Origin: an uncultured Bacilli bacterium
GTDB taxonomy: Bacteria; Bacillota_I; Bacilli_A; RF39; UBA660
Assembly (NCBI GenBank): GCA_934101745.1
Contig: CAKOSD010000023.1
Span: 1 to 10,577, forward strand
Direction: 5' to 3'
Length of the DNA stretch: 10,577 nt
The position numbers and the translations under genes are program-made. The first letter of the stretch is position 1. The number at the start of each line of letters is the position of its first letter. Positions 1-5,865 of this stretch are shown piece after piece. Under the pieces are notes generated by a model that saw only the letters and a program-made list of their open reading frames with translations, made no database searches and was not told where the DNA came from.

Positions 1-82
1 TAAATACTCCAATCTAATATAATATTTTTTCTTCTTAAAATCACTATATCATATTTAAACCTATAATTGTTAAAAAACACCC

Positions 83-106
83 AAAAAAAAGCAGTCAAAA
101 TGACTG
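83..106 (-). terminator. Rho-independent terminator, minus strand
   Basis: Read on the minus strand, a 6-bp perfect stem CAGTCA/TGACTG with a TTT loop is followed by C and then eight T residues. On the plus strand no T-run follows, so it acts on leftward transcripts. The nearest leftward gene in the window is the 68-aa membrane protein gene, more than 500 bp away across the plus-strand 137-aa gene. A short, AT-limited stem makes this a moderate call. Confidence 0.6.
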
Positions 107-158
107 TTAAAAAATTATTATATACTTTTTTTACTTTTCTAAGTCCCCTTACTTTATA

Positions 159-187
159 TAGACATTTTTTCTTTTCTTTAGTATAAT
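159..187 (+). promoter_or_regulatory. Sigma-A-type promoter of the 137-aa gene
   Basis: The -35 box TAGACA (159-164) and a perfect -10 box TATAAT (182-187) are separated by 17 bp. Transcription would start near 194, leaving a leader of about 19 nt that carries the GAAGG ribosome-binding site (198-202) in front of the ATG at 213. Confidence 0.75.
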
Positions 188-212
188 CTAAAGTCATGAA
201 GGAAAATGTTTT

Positions 213-626
213 ATGAATGAAGAAACTATAAAAGAAAATGCTCAATTATGTCAAAAAAAGATAAAAGTTTGTGGGCAATTATTTGCTAAGACATACCAAG
301 CCCTTAGAAAAAATATTTTATCTAATGAAGATACTACCGTTATTAAAGATAAAATTGGGAAAACACAAGAAAGTATCCAAGAAGAATTAAATTATTACCA
401 AAGTTTTTATCCTTATTTCTTATTAGGTACCCCCTTTCAAATAGATATTAATAAACTTAACTTAATTAAACAAAAACAGGCTTTATTAATTGGTTCTTTA
501 AAAACCATATTAAATCAACCAGAAATATCTGATATCTATAAAAAAGGAATGTTTAATTTAATCCAAACTAAATTAGAAAACGATACTCTTACTTCTGATG
601 ATACTCTAAAAAAAGGTAAACATTAA
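213..626 (+). CDS. Hypothetical soluble 137-aa protein
   Basis: I do not recognise this protein. It is a charged, probably mostly helical cytoplasmic protein rich in Lys, Gln and Asn, with no signal peptide and no membrane segment. Residues 1-65 look like long amphipathic helices, a short aromatic stretch (YYQSFYPYFLLGTPF, about 61-75) follows, and the end is again helical with a Lys-rich tail. The ATG start is well supported: GAAGG lies about 10 nt upstream and a strong promoter sits at 159-187. Its TAA stop directly abuts the stop of the convergent 68-aa gene with no bases between them, and no plus-strand terminator is visible before the tRNA-His terminator at 1003-1034. Its mRNA may therefore run into the tRNA gene. 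No function is proposed. Confidence 0.7.
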   Translation: MNEETIKENAQLCQKKIKVCGQLFAKTYQALRKNILSNEDTTVIKDKIGKTQESIQEELNYYQSFYPYFLLGTPFQIDINKLNLIKQKQALLIGSLKTILNQPEISDIYKKGMFNLIQTKLENDTLTSDDTLKKGKH

Positions 627-833
627 TTACCGATTAATTATTTTTAGTAAAACTGTCAAAACAATTATAACAGCCCCCGCTATAATAGTCATCTTAGCAG
701 GAGTTTCTCCCATAATGGAAACCATATTATCATATATAGTCATCCCTGTATCAACAATAAAAATTTTAATTCTATTAAAGAACTCCCCTAACTGATCAGG
801 AAGATTTTGTTCCCAGAAATCTAATAAATACAT
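627..833 (-). CDS. Small membrane protein, 68 aa, C-terminal anchor
   Basis: The family is not recognised. The N-terminal half is amphipathic with aromatic and acidic residues (LLDFWEQNLPDQ), and the C-terminal 20 residues (TIIAGAVIIVLTVLLKII, then NR) form one transmembrane helix, so it is a tail-anchored or single-pass membrane peptide. A TTG lies one codon earlier (836), but the AGTAGG ribosome-binding site is only 4 nt from that TTG and 7 nt from the ATG, so I chose ATG at 833. A promoter is visible at 859-887. The gene converges on the 137-aa gene with touching stop codons. The first minus-strand terminator I see is at 83-106, so its mRNA could be antisense to the whole neighbouring gene. 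It could also be an antimicrobial or toxin-like peptide, but nothing beyond its size and shape supports that. Confidence 0.6.
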   Translation of the reverse strand: MYLLDFWEQNLPDQLGEFFNRIKIFIVDTGMTIYDNMVSIMGETPAKMTIIAGAVIIVLTVLLKIINR

Positions 834-858
834 CAAAATACCTACTTTCTATAAATTA

Positions 859-887
859 AGTATAATATATACTTGCAATTTTAGCAA
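859..887 (-). promoter_or_regulatory. Promoter of the 68-aa membrane protein gene
   Basis: On the minus strand, -35 TTGCTA (882-887) and -10 TATACT (859-864) are 17 bp apart. The predicted start near 852 leaves a leader of about 19 nt containing the AGTAGG ribosome-binding site. It overlaps the tRNA-His promoter on the other strand. Confidence 0.6.
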
Positions 888-901
888 TTACTTGATAGAA
901 T
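873..901 (+). promoter_or_regulatory. Promoter of tRNA-His
   Basis: The -35 box TTGCAA (873-878) and -10 box TAGAAT (896-901) have a 17-bp spacer, 12 bp before the mature tRNA end. The -35 box lies inside the spacer of the divergent minus-strand promoter (859-887), so polymerase can occupy only one at a time. Confidence 0.65.
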
Positions 902-913
902 ATTTTAAGTAAT

Positions 914-990
914 GGCGGAATTGGTGAAGTGGTTAACACACCGGATTGTGGCTCCGGCATGCATGGGTTCGACCCCCATATTTCGCCCCA
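914..990 (+). tRNA. tRNA-His (GTG anticodon)
   Basis: The full cloverleaf can be drawn by hand. The acceptor stem 915-921/980-986 is GCGGAAT/ATTTCGC. The extra G-1 at 914 pairs with C73 at 987, the hallmark of histidine tRNA. CCA (988-990) is encoded. The D-arm lies at 924-939. The anticodon stem CCGGA/TCCGG (941-945/953-957) encloses loop TTGTGGC with anticodon GTG at 948-950. The T-arm ATGGG/CCCAT (963-967/975-979) has loop TTCGACC. The gene stands alone, with its own promoter upstream and terminator downstream. Confidence 0.97.
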
Positions 991-1002
991 TTATGGATTA
1001 TA

Positions 1003-1034
1003 AAAGACTGTTTTTTAAGGAAACAGTCTTTTTT
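1003..1034 (+). terminator. Bidirectional intrinsic terminator after tRNA-His
   Basis: The 11-bp arms AAAGACTGTTT and AAACAGTCTTT (1003-1013 and 1021-1031) enclose a 7-nt loop. On the plus strand a seven-T run (1028-1034) follows, ending the tRNA transcript. On the minus strand the stem is followed by TTTT, so it can also stop the leftward transcript of the surface-protein gene that ends at 1122. Confidence 0.88.
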
Positions 1035-1121
1035 CATATCTAAATTTTTACCAAGTTTAGTCATTACTCTTAGATAAATATACCCTATAAATAATATCTG
1101 TTATTTTAGTACCATTTTTCT

Positions 1122-2219
1122 TTATATTCGTACAAACTTATTTTTTACCTTACTCCAAACTACCCCACTAACAAGCACCAATATTAAAATTGGTAAAGCC
1201 GGTAAGAAAGCCCCGGTTTCCGGATTTTTATAATCCTTCTTAGGTTCTTCATTTTTATCCTCAGTATCTGGCTTTTTATCCTCAGTTACTTCATCTTTAG
1301 AAGGGGCATAGATTATTTCATTATTACTAGTATCCGTAACAATATTACTAGTTAAATCCACTTTTAAAATGCTACTAAATTTATCACTACCAGTAACTTG
1401 AGCCTTATAATAATATACTTTCCCCGCAGTGGCCTTATCATCTCCAAATGCTACACCGTTTGTAAAATCATTACAACCAATAGACCAATCTTCGGCGCCT
1501 ACTTTAACATAATCACCATCAATAGCCTCAGAACGATATACCTTACAATATGGCTTATCATCTTCATCTTTAGGTGTATAATCTAAAGATAATTTATAAT
1601 ACGGCATCCCCTCATAAACATACATACTTAATTTAGGAACTAAATTACCATATTTTTTAGCATCTGTTTCTTTACCATACGCCGAGGCAAAAGCACTTAT
1701 TTTATCACTATCAAAACTAATTTTAAAATTACTAATATAAGTATTATCCTTTTCTACATTACTACCATCCGCATTAGAAACCGTATACTTATAAGGGGTA
1801 TAAACTAACCTAACTCCATATTTACCATAATCATTATTATAATTGGTTAATAAAGGTATCGTATAATATTTATCAAGACCACTCAAATTAAGAACCGTAT
1901 CTAAAAGATAATGGAATAAAAGATAACAGTATTCATTTTCTACTGTAGCGGCATCAGTAGGTACCCGCCCATTACTATCAAATTCCAGATAATCACTTCC
2001 GTAATTAACTAACATATCTTTACTATTCCAAGTAAATTTAACCTTTTTATTATCTTTATCAATTTGCCCAACTACTTTACTTCCCTCTACTTCTTTATCA
2101 CTAGTAAGTTCATTAAACTTAGTTATTACTTCTTCTACGGTAAAAACTTTAGCCTCGACTCTCATAAAACTAATTGGTATTAACAAAACCCCAAGTAATA
2201 ATAAACTTATCCTTTTCAT
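1122..2219 (-). CDS. Secreted surface protein, Fn3-like domain, NPETG sorting signal
   Basis: A 365-aa exported protein likely to be covalently anchored to the cell wall. A signal peptide (Lys-Arg, then a Leu/Ile core) ends near V-E-A at residue 23. Residues 24-200 form a domain I do not recognise. Residues about 206-290 resemble a fibronectin type III repeat (CKVYRS, DGDYVKVG, KVYYYKAQV). A Glu/Lys/Asp/Pro-rich spacer (305-331) leads to NPETG at 332-336, a hydrophobic helix and a basic tail (KVKNK), the three-part layout of sortase substrates with Asn instead of Leu in the first position. No sortase gene is in the window. An AAAGGG ribosome-binding site lies 5 nt before the ATG, and the gene starts 17 nt after the ezrA stop, so the two are co-transcribed. 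Binding partner unknown. Confidence 0.85.
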   Translation of the reverse strand: MKRISLLLLGVLLIPISFMRVEAKVFTVEEVITKFNELTSDKEVEGSKVVGQIDKDNKKVKFTWNSKDMLVNYGSDYLEFDSNGRVPTDAATVENEYCYLLFHYLLDTVLNLSGLDKYYTIPLLTNYNNDYGKYGVRLVYTPYKYTVSNADGSNVEKDNTYISNFKISFDSDKISAFASAYGKETDAKKYGNLVPKLSMYVYEGMPYYKLSLDYTPKDEDDKPYCKVYRSEAIDGDYVKVGAEDWSIGCNDFTNGVAFGDDKATAGKVYYYKAQVTGSDKFSSILKVDLTSNIVTDTSNNEIIYAPSKDEVTEDKKPDTEDKNEEPKKDYKNPETGAFLPALPILILVLVSGVVWSKVKNKFVRI

Positions 2220-2236
2220 AACTACCCTTTTTCCTT

Positions 2237-3964
2237 CTATTTTTCTTTATTTTCTAAAGTATTTCTTAAAGTTTTATAATAATCAGGCTCAATTAAATCA
2301 ATCGCATTTATACTACATTCTAAAGACTTTTTATATTCGCCTTTAAAGAATAAGTTTTCGGATTTAATTAAGGCTATATCTAAATTATTATTTAAAGAAC
2401 GATATCTATTTCCATAAACAATACTCATTTCGGCCATATAAGCACTTTTAACTACTTCTTTTGCCGTATTATATAATTTAACGGCTAAGTCTCTTGCCGT
2501 ATCAACTCTAACATTTAAAGTCTTAATTGATATTGGCTTCTTATTTAATTCCACCTTAACATCATCAATAGCGCCCTTTGCCTCAGCCATATAAGTATAA
2601 TAATAATCAGGAACCATCGGTAAAGAATACTCATTTAACTTTCCCTTAGCCTTAATAAGTACTTCTTTTATTTGATCTAACTGCTCTCTGGCTTCTAACT
2701 CATCTTCTTTTAAATTTCCAAAAGTATCATAAAAATTATTTAACTTTGAAGCCACTTCATCCAAGGCTCTATCTAATTTTTGCATCTCCTTAGAAAGTCT
2801 AGTATAAGCAACCGTCTTGTTCCGATGATGGCTTACTATTACTTCATAATTTTTCTTAATCTCTTTAAGTTCTTTGGCTATCTCTTCTAAAATATCTAAA
2901 TCATTATCTTTAATATCATAAGAATATTTATAATCACTAGTCTTTCTTCTTAACTCATTATTATTTCTTTCTAACTTATTAGCGCGGACTAAAACATTCC
3001 GTAACTCATCTTCAAAAGTTTTCTTGGCTAATCTTTCCTTATCAAATTCATTATATAAGTTATCAAAATAATCTAATATAGTCTTTAATTCCACCGAAGA
3101 ATCGGTTATATTTAAAACATTAATTTTCTCTAAATCATCGGCAATCGTCTTTTTAGCCTCTTTAATACTATTATCTATATTTAAATAATCTAAGTTATAA
3201 CCACTTCTTACCATACTATCTTTAATTGACTTAATATCATCTAGTTTTCTTGGTATTAACTTCGTCCCCATTAAAATAATGGCTGGACCTTCTTTAATAA
3301 CTAACTCTAAATTACCAATCATATTATCTAAGGCTTTAATAATCTTATTAACTTCACTATAATTATTTTTTTCCATAGTTACTTCAAAATTACTAAATAA
3401 CTTATCAATATTTTCAAATTGCAGTTCTATTGGTTTACTTATATAAGTATACTCCATTTTATGATTATTATATTCATTTAAAACTAAACGATATCTAGTC
3501 TTTAGAGAAGTTGCTATCTCCCGATTCTTTCCTTTAGATAAAGTAATCTTTTTAATCTCTTTAAGTAAATAATCACTTTTAGCCTTTACTAAGTAAATAT
3601 CAAACTCTACCGTTCCTAATAACTTATTTAATTCTTTATATTTCTTATTATCATATAAATCTTCTAATTTTAATAAATTATCCGTAATCTTGGGAATATC
3701 TTCTTTTTTTATAGTATCAAATCTGCTTCTTAAATTAGTATAGACTTCTTGCATTAAATCATTATTTACAAACTCTTCAACCGTTTGCAGACTACTCATT
3801 ATATCAGAAGATATTATTTGATTCTTATCTCTTTCTAATTCTTCTAATTCTTGTTTATACTTATTTTTCTCTTTTTTATTTATCTTATTTAAAACAATAA
3901 TAATAATTAAAACTGAAACTATATAATAAGTTACCCCAAGTAAAATAAAGGTTGTTTTATTCAT
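2237..3964 (-). CDS. ezrA: Septation ring formation regulator EzrA
   Basis: EzrA is a membrane-anchored, spectrin-like protein that bundles or restrains FtsZ rings and links division to wall synthesis in Bacilli. This 575-aa protein has the family's size and plan: one N-terminal transmembrane helix (about residues 5-26, N-terminus outside) followed by a basic stretch and a long all-helical cytoplasmic coiled-coil region. The stretch around GPAIILMGTKLIPRKLDDIK and RSGYNLDYLN resembles the EzrA region that contains P-x-x-L-x-D-L and GY-x-L. The reading frame is open to a TTG at 3976, but a GGTGG ribosome-binding site lies 5 nt before the ATG at 3964, which I take as the start. It lies 66 nt after the 441-aa gene with no clear terminator between them, and 17 nt before the NPETG surface-protein gene. 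Confidence 0.85.
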   Translation of the reverse strand: MNKTTFILLGVTYYIVSVLIIIIVLNKINKKEKNKYKQELEELERDKNQIISSDIMSSLQTVEEFVNNDLMQEVYTNLRSRFDTIKKEDIPKITDNLLKLEDLYDNKKYKELNKLLGTVEFDIYLVKAKSDYLLKEIKKITLSKGKNREIATSLKTRYRLVLNEYNNHKMEYTYISKPIELQFENIDKLFSNFEVTMEKNNYSEVNKIIKALDNMIGNLELVIKEGPAIILMGTKLIPRKLDDIKSIKDSMVRSGYNLDYLNIDNSIKEAKKTIADDLEKINVLNITDSSVELKTILDYFDNLYNEFDKERLAKKTFEDELRNVLVRANKLERNNNELRRKTSDYKYSYDIKDNDLDILEEIAKELKEIKKNYEVIVSHHRNKTVAYTRLSKEMQKLDRALDEVASKLNNFYDTFGNLKEDELEAREQLDQIKEVLIKAKGKLNEYSLPMVPDYYYTYMAEAKGAIDDVKVELNKKPISIKTLNVRVDTARDLAVKLYNTAKEVVKSAYMAEMSIVYGNRYRSLNNNLDIALIKSENLFFKGEYKKSLECSINAIDLIEPDYYKTLRNTLENKEK

Positions 3965-3982
3965 AAGTACCACCAATACTTT

Positions 3983-3991
3983 CTTATATCA
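3983..3991 (-). promoter_or_regulatory. Possible extended -10 promoter of ezrA
   Basis: On the minus strand TG-A-TATAAG reads as an extended -10 element about 19 bp before the ezrA ATG. No good -35 box is seen at the right distance, so this is a weak call. Read-through from the 441-aa gene is the alternative source of ezrA mRNA. Confidence 0.3.
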
Positions 3992-4030
3992 TATACCCTA
4001 CTTACTTAAATTTTATCATATTTTTAATAT

Positions 4031-5356
4031 TTAGTCATCTAAATCTAATTCATATGGACTATCCATACTACCTTCACCTTTAATAGTTAAATGACCATCA
4101 ATATTTATAATAGGAATCATACTGCAAGTATTATTAGCCTTAGTATAAGATAACTTTCCCTCTTTATTTAATACTGTTATATAAGCCCCATAATAATAAC
4201 TATAAGGCGTTGAGGTACAAATATTTTTATTTAAGAATAAATAATTATCTTGATTATTAAACTTTGCACTAAATCCAATTATACTTACTTCATCAGCACT
4301 TAATATTCCTATTTTACTACTATATTTACCCCCGTAGTCTCTATCACCAGCACTACATCCTAAACTAGGACTATCTTCATCAAATAACCTTTTATTACCA
4401 CTATAAGTTATTTGATTATAATACTTAGTATAGGTTGTATCAACACAGTAATCCTTAGTAACTAAGTATTCCTCATATTTACTTATATTTTCTTCATACC
4501 AAGTATTAAGAGCCTCAGAAGCACTACTAGTATTAAAAACTACATTTTCTTCTTTATTAGAATATTCATTAAACTGATTATCTATATTATTATTTACAAA
4601 GGCTAACTTAATAGACTTATCACTATTAATACCTACTATTCTTAAGATATAATCATCTAATTTAAAATAATTATTTGTTGGATTACCCCTAAAATAATAA
4701 TTATTATCTATTTTAACTAAACCATTCTCTATAATATCACTACTATAATCAATATTACTTATAATATTAGGATTATCATTTAATATTTTTTCAACAAAAG
4801 TAGGCTTTATTATTTGGTTACTAGCCACTACTTCATAAGTACTATAAAAAGTATTTTTATCTTTGCTAGTAGCAGCATATTCATCTAACCACATTCTAAG
4901 ATTAAGTCTAATACTCTTATTAGGTTCTAAATCATATTTATATAATCTTTTCTTTTCTTTAATATTAGAATCACTATTCTTTAAAGTCTTTAAATCACTT
5001 AAAAGAGTTGGTTCTAAAGTTATATCTCCATTTATATAAGTTTTAACTTTATTACTATTAATAGTCGAAGTATTTAATACATTTAAATATACTTGAATAG
5101 TCTTTATATTACTACACTTATTAGTTATAGATATACTTCTTGCTGAAGAACCTTTACCATCTATATCTTTTTCGGCCTCCGGATTAACTAAGTTATATGT
5201 TAATTCATCACTATATATTATATCAACACAAGAAGTATTATTATCTATCTTACTATTATTGTCTATCTTCCATATATAATAAAATATTAATATACTTATA
5301 AGTATCCCTAGTATTATAGTTAAAATTGTCAACCTCTTTTTATAAAATTCTTGCAT
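4031..5356 (-). CDS. Membrane-anchored protein with TasA-like and lectin-like regions; paralogue of the 574-aa protein
   Basis: A 441-aa protein with a basic N-terminus and one transmembrane helix (about 9-29), the rest outside the cell. Residues 45-180 look like a beta-rich TasA/camelysin-type domain (SISITNKCSN, IQVYLNV). From about 219 it parallels the 574-aa neighbour: YYFRGNPTNNYFK here matches YYYRGNVTNNYVK there, GILSADEV (350-357) matches GLLSTDEI, and both end in a short G-x-G...PY-x-(I/L) tail. This C-terminal part is the same C-type-lectin-like fold, but the WWASSP and GVRP signatures are lost and the codons stay AT-rich, so it is not an obvious diversification target. Several cysteines (C42, C81, C304, C334, C380, C411) could form disulfides. 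The ATG has a GAGGA ribosome-binding site 6 nt upstream and a strong promoter. Function unknown; a surface adhesin or matrix component is an inference. Confidence 0.75.
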   Translation of the reverse strand: MQEFYKKRLTILTIILGILISILIFYYIWKIDNNSKIDNNTSCVDIIYSDELTYNLVNPEAEKDIDGKGSSARSISITNKCSNIKTIQVYLNVLNTSTINSNKVKTYINGDITLEPTLLSDLKTLKNSDSNIKEKKRLYKYDLEPNKSIRLNLRMWLDEYAATSKDKNTFYSTYEVVASNQIIKPTFVEKILNDNPNIISNIDYSSDIIENGLVKIDNNYYFRGNPTNNYFKLDDYILRIVGINSDKSIKLAFVNNNIDNQFNEYSNKEENVVFNTSSASEALNTWYEENISKYEEYLVTKDYCVDTTYTKYYNQITYSGNKRLFDEDSPSLGCSAGDRDYGGKYSSKIGILSADEVSIIGFSAKFNNQDNYLFLNKNICTSTPYSYYYGAYITVLNKEGKLSYTKANNTCSMIPIINIDGHLTIKGEGSMDSPYELDLDD

Positions 5357-5375
5357 ACTAAATCCTCATACTTTA

Positions 5376-5404
5376 ATACTAATATAGGTATATCCATTAG
5401 TCAA
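5376..5404 (-). promoter_or_regulatory. Sigma-A-type promoter of the 441-aa gene
   Basis: On the minus strand, -35 TTGACT (5399-5404) and -10 TAGTAT (5376-5381) have a 17-bp spacer. The start near 5369 leaves a leader of about 13 nt carrying the GAGGA ribosome-binding site. It lies just downstream of the terminator at 5436-5466, so the 441-aa gene begins a new transcription unit, probably running on through ezrA and the surface-protein gene. Confidence 0.7.
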
Positions 5405-5435
5405 GTTATTTGTTTTCTTTAAGTATATTTATTCT

Positions 5436-5466
5436 AAATAAAAAGCAAGACTTTAAAGCCTCACTT
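5436..5466 (-). terminator. Intrinsic terminator ending the 574-aa gene's transcript
   Basis: On the minus strand a 9-bp stem with three G-T pairs (AAGTGAGGC against GTCTTGCTT, loop TTTAAA) is followed by TTTATTT. It lies about 400 nt past the TGA of the 574-aa gene and just before the promoter of the next gene, so that transcript would have a long structured 3' region. Confidence 0.6.
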
Positions 5467-5735
5467 AGTAATATAGTTTCTAACAATTAAATTACGTTTA
5501 ATTGTATCTATATTATATATATAAATTGTTATAAGCAAACAAAAATCAAGACCCATACCACCGTTCGTGGAATTAAAATTAGAACAAAATCATTATTTAA
5601 CACCGGCTTAACTCTATTTCACAGAGCCTTTGAATCACTAAGATATGTAAAATTAAGTTTCAAATTTATACTCTATGATACATAACTTTACCAAATTATA
5701 ATATTTTTTAAACTCCATCATAAGGTGGGGTGCGT

Positions 5736-5761
5736 TGCTGTGTTAAAAACGCAGCATTTTT
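5736..5761 (+). terminator. Plus-strand intrinsic terminator with no known gene
   Basis: The 9-bp stem TGCTGTGTT/AACGCAGCA (one T-G pair, loop AAA) is followed by TTTTT on the plus strand. On the minus strand no T-run follows. No plus-strand gene lies upstream between 1034 and here, so it either ends an unannotated small RNA starting near 5400-5600 or guards the 574-aa gene against antisense transcription. Confidence 0.55.
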
Positions 5762-5825
5762 AAGTTAATTTACAAACAATGTCTAATTTTTAGCAAAATA
5801 ACTAGCAACTGGACGAACTTTAAGC

Positions 5826-5852
5826 GGCTCTTAGCCCAGTATTTATAGAGCC
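5826..5852. repeat. Inverted repeat (hairpin) just past the 574-aa stop codon
   Basis: The arms GGCTCT and AGAGCC (5826-5831 and 5847-5852) enclose 15 nt that include one copy of the 13-bp repeat AGCCCAGTATTTA. There is no T-run after it on the minus strand, so it is not an ordinary terminator. The position, 14 nt after a GC-rich variable-looking gene end, resembles the stem-loop that follows the variable region in characterised DGR targets. Confidence 0.55.
5833..5845. repeat. 13-bp direct repeat, copy downstream of the 574-aa gene
   Basis: AGCCCAGTATTTA occurs here and again at 7929-7941, in the same orientation, one on each side of the 574-aa gene. Both copies are preceded by TAAGC within 12 bp and followed by a GC-CTT or GGCTT a few bases on. 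Confidence 0.6.
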
Positions 5853-5865
5853 TTGAGAAAAACTG

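Larger units (their letters stand above)
5467..5865. other. 399-bp non-coding region downstream of the 574-aa gene
   Basis: No convincing gene on either strand; the longest minus-strand start codon (ATGATG near 5722) gives about 22 residues and is preceded by CCCCACC, the opposite of a ribosome-binding site. The region is AT-rich with GC-rich islands: a CCAC-CGTTC-GTGG hairpin near 5560-5572, a GGTGGGGTGCGT patch at 5724-5735, a plus-strand terminator (5736-5761) and a hairpin (5826-5852). No template repeat matching the GC-rich end of the 574-aa gene is present. It could hold a structured 3' UTR, a plus-strand small RNA, or remains of a retroelement. Confidence 0.45.

Noticed and set aside
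627..836. Toxin-antitoxin pair of the 68-aa and 137-aa genes
   Set aside because: The genes converge rather than overlap in one operon, and neither resembles a known toxin or antitoxin family.
1398..1586. 62-codon open frame on the plus strand
   Set aside because: Lies wholly inside the well-supported surface-protein gene on the other strand, and is a low-complexity Ile-rich translation without a ribosome-binding site.
5658..5722. Small minus-strand frame of about 22 codons starting ATGATGGAG
   Set aside because: No ribosome-binding site (CCCCACC stands before it), too short and with no recognisable peptide character.
5467..5865. Template repeat of a diversity-generating retroelement
   Set aside because: This is where a template is often found, but I see no second copy of the GC-rich gene end here or elsewhere in the window, and no reverse transcriptase.
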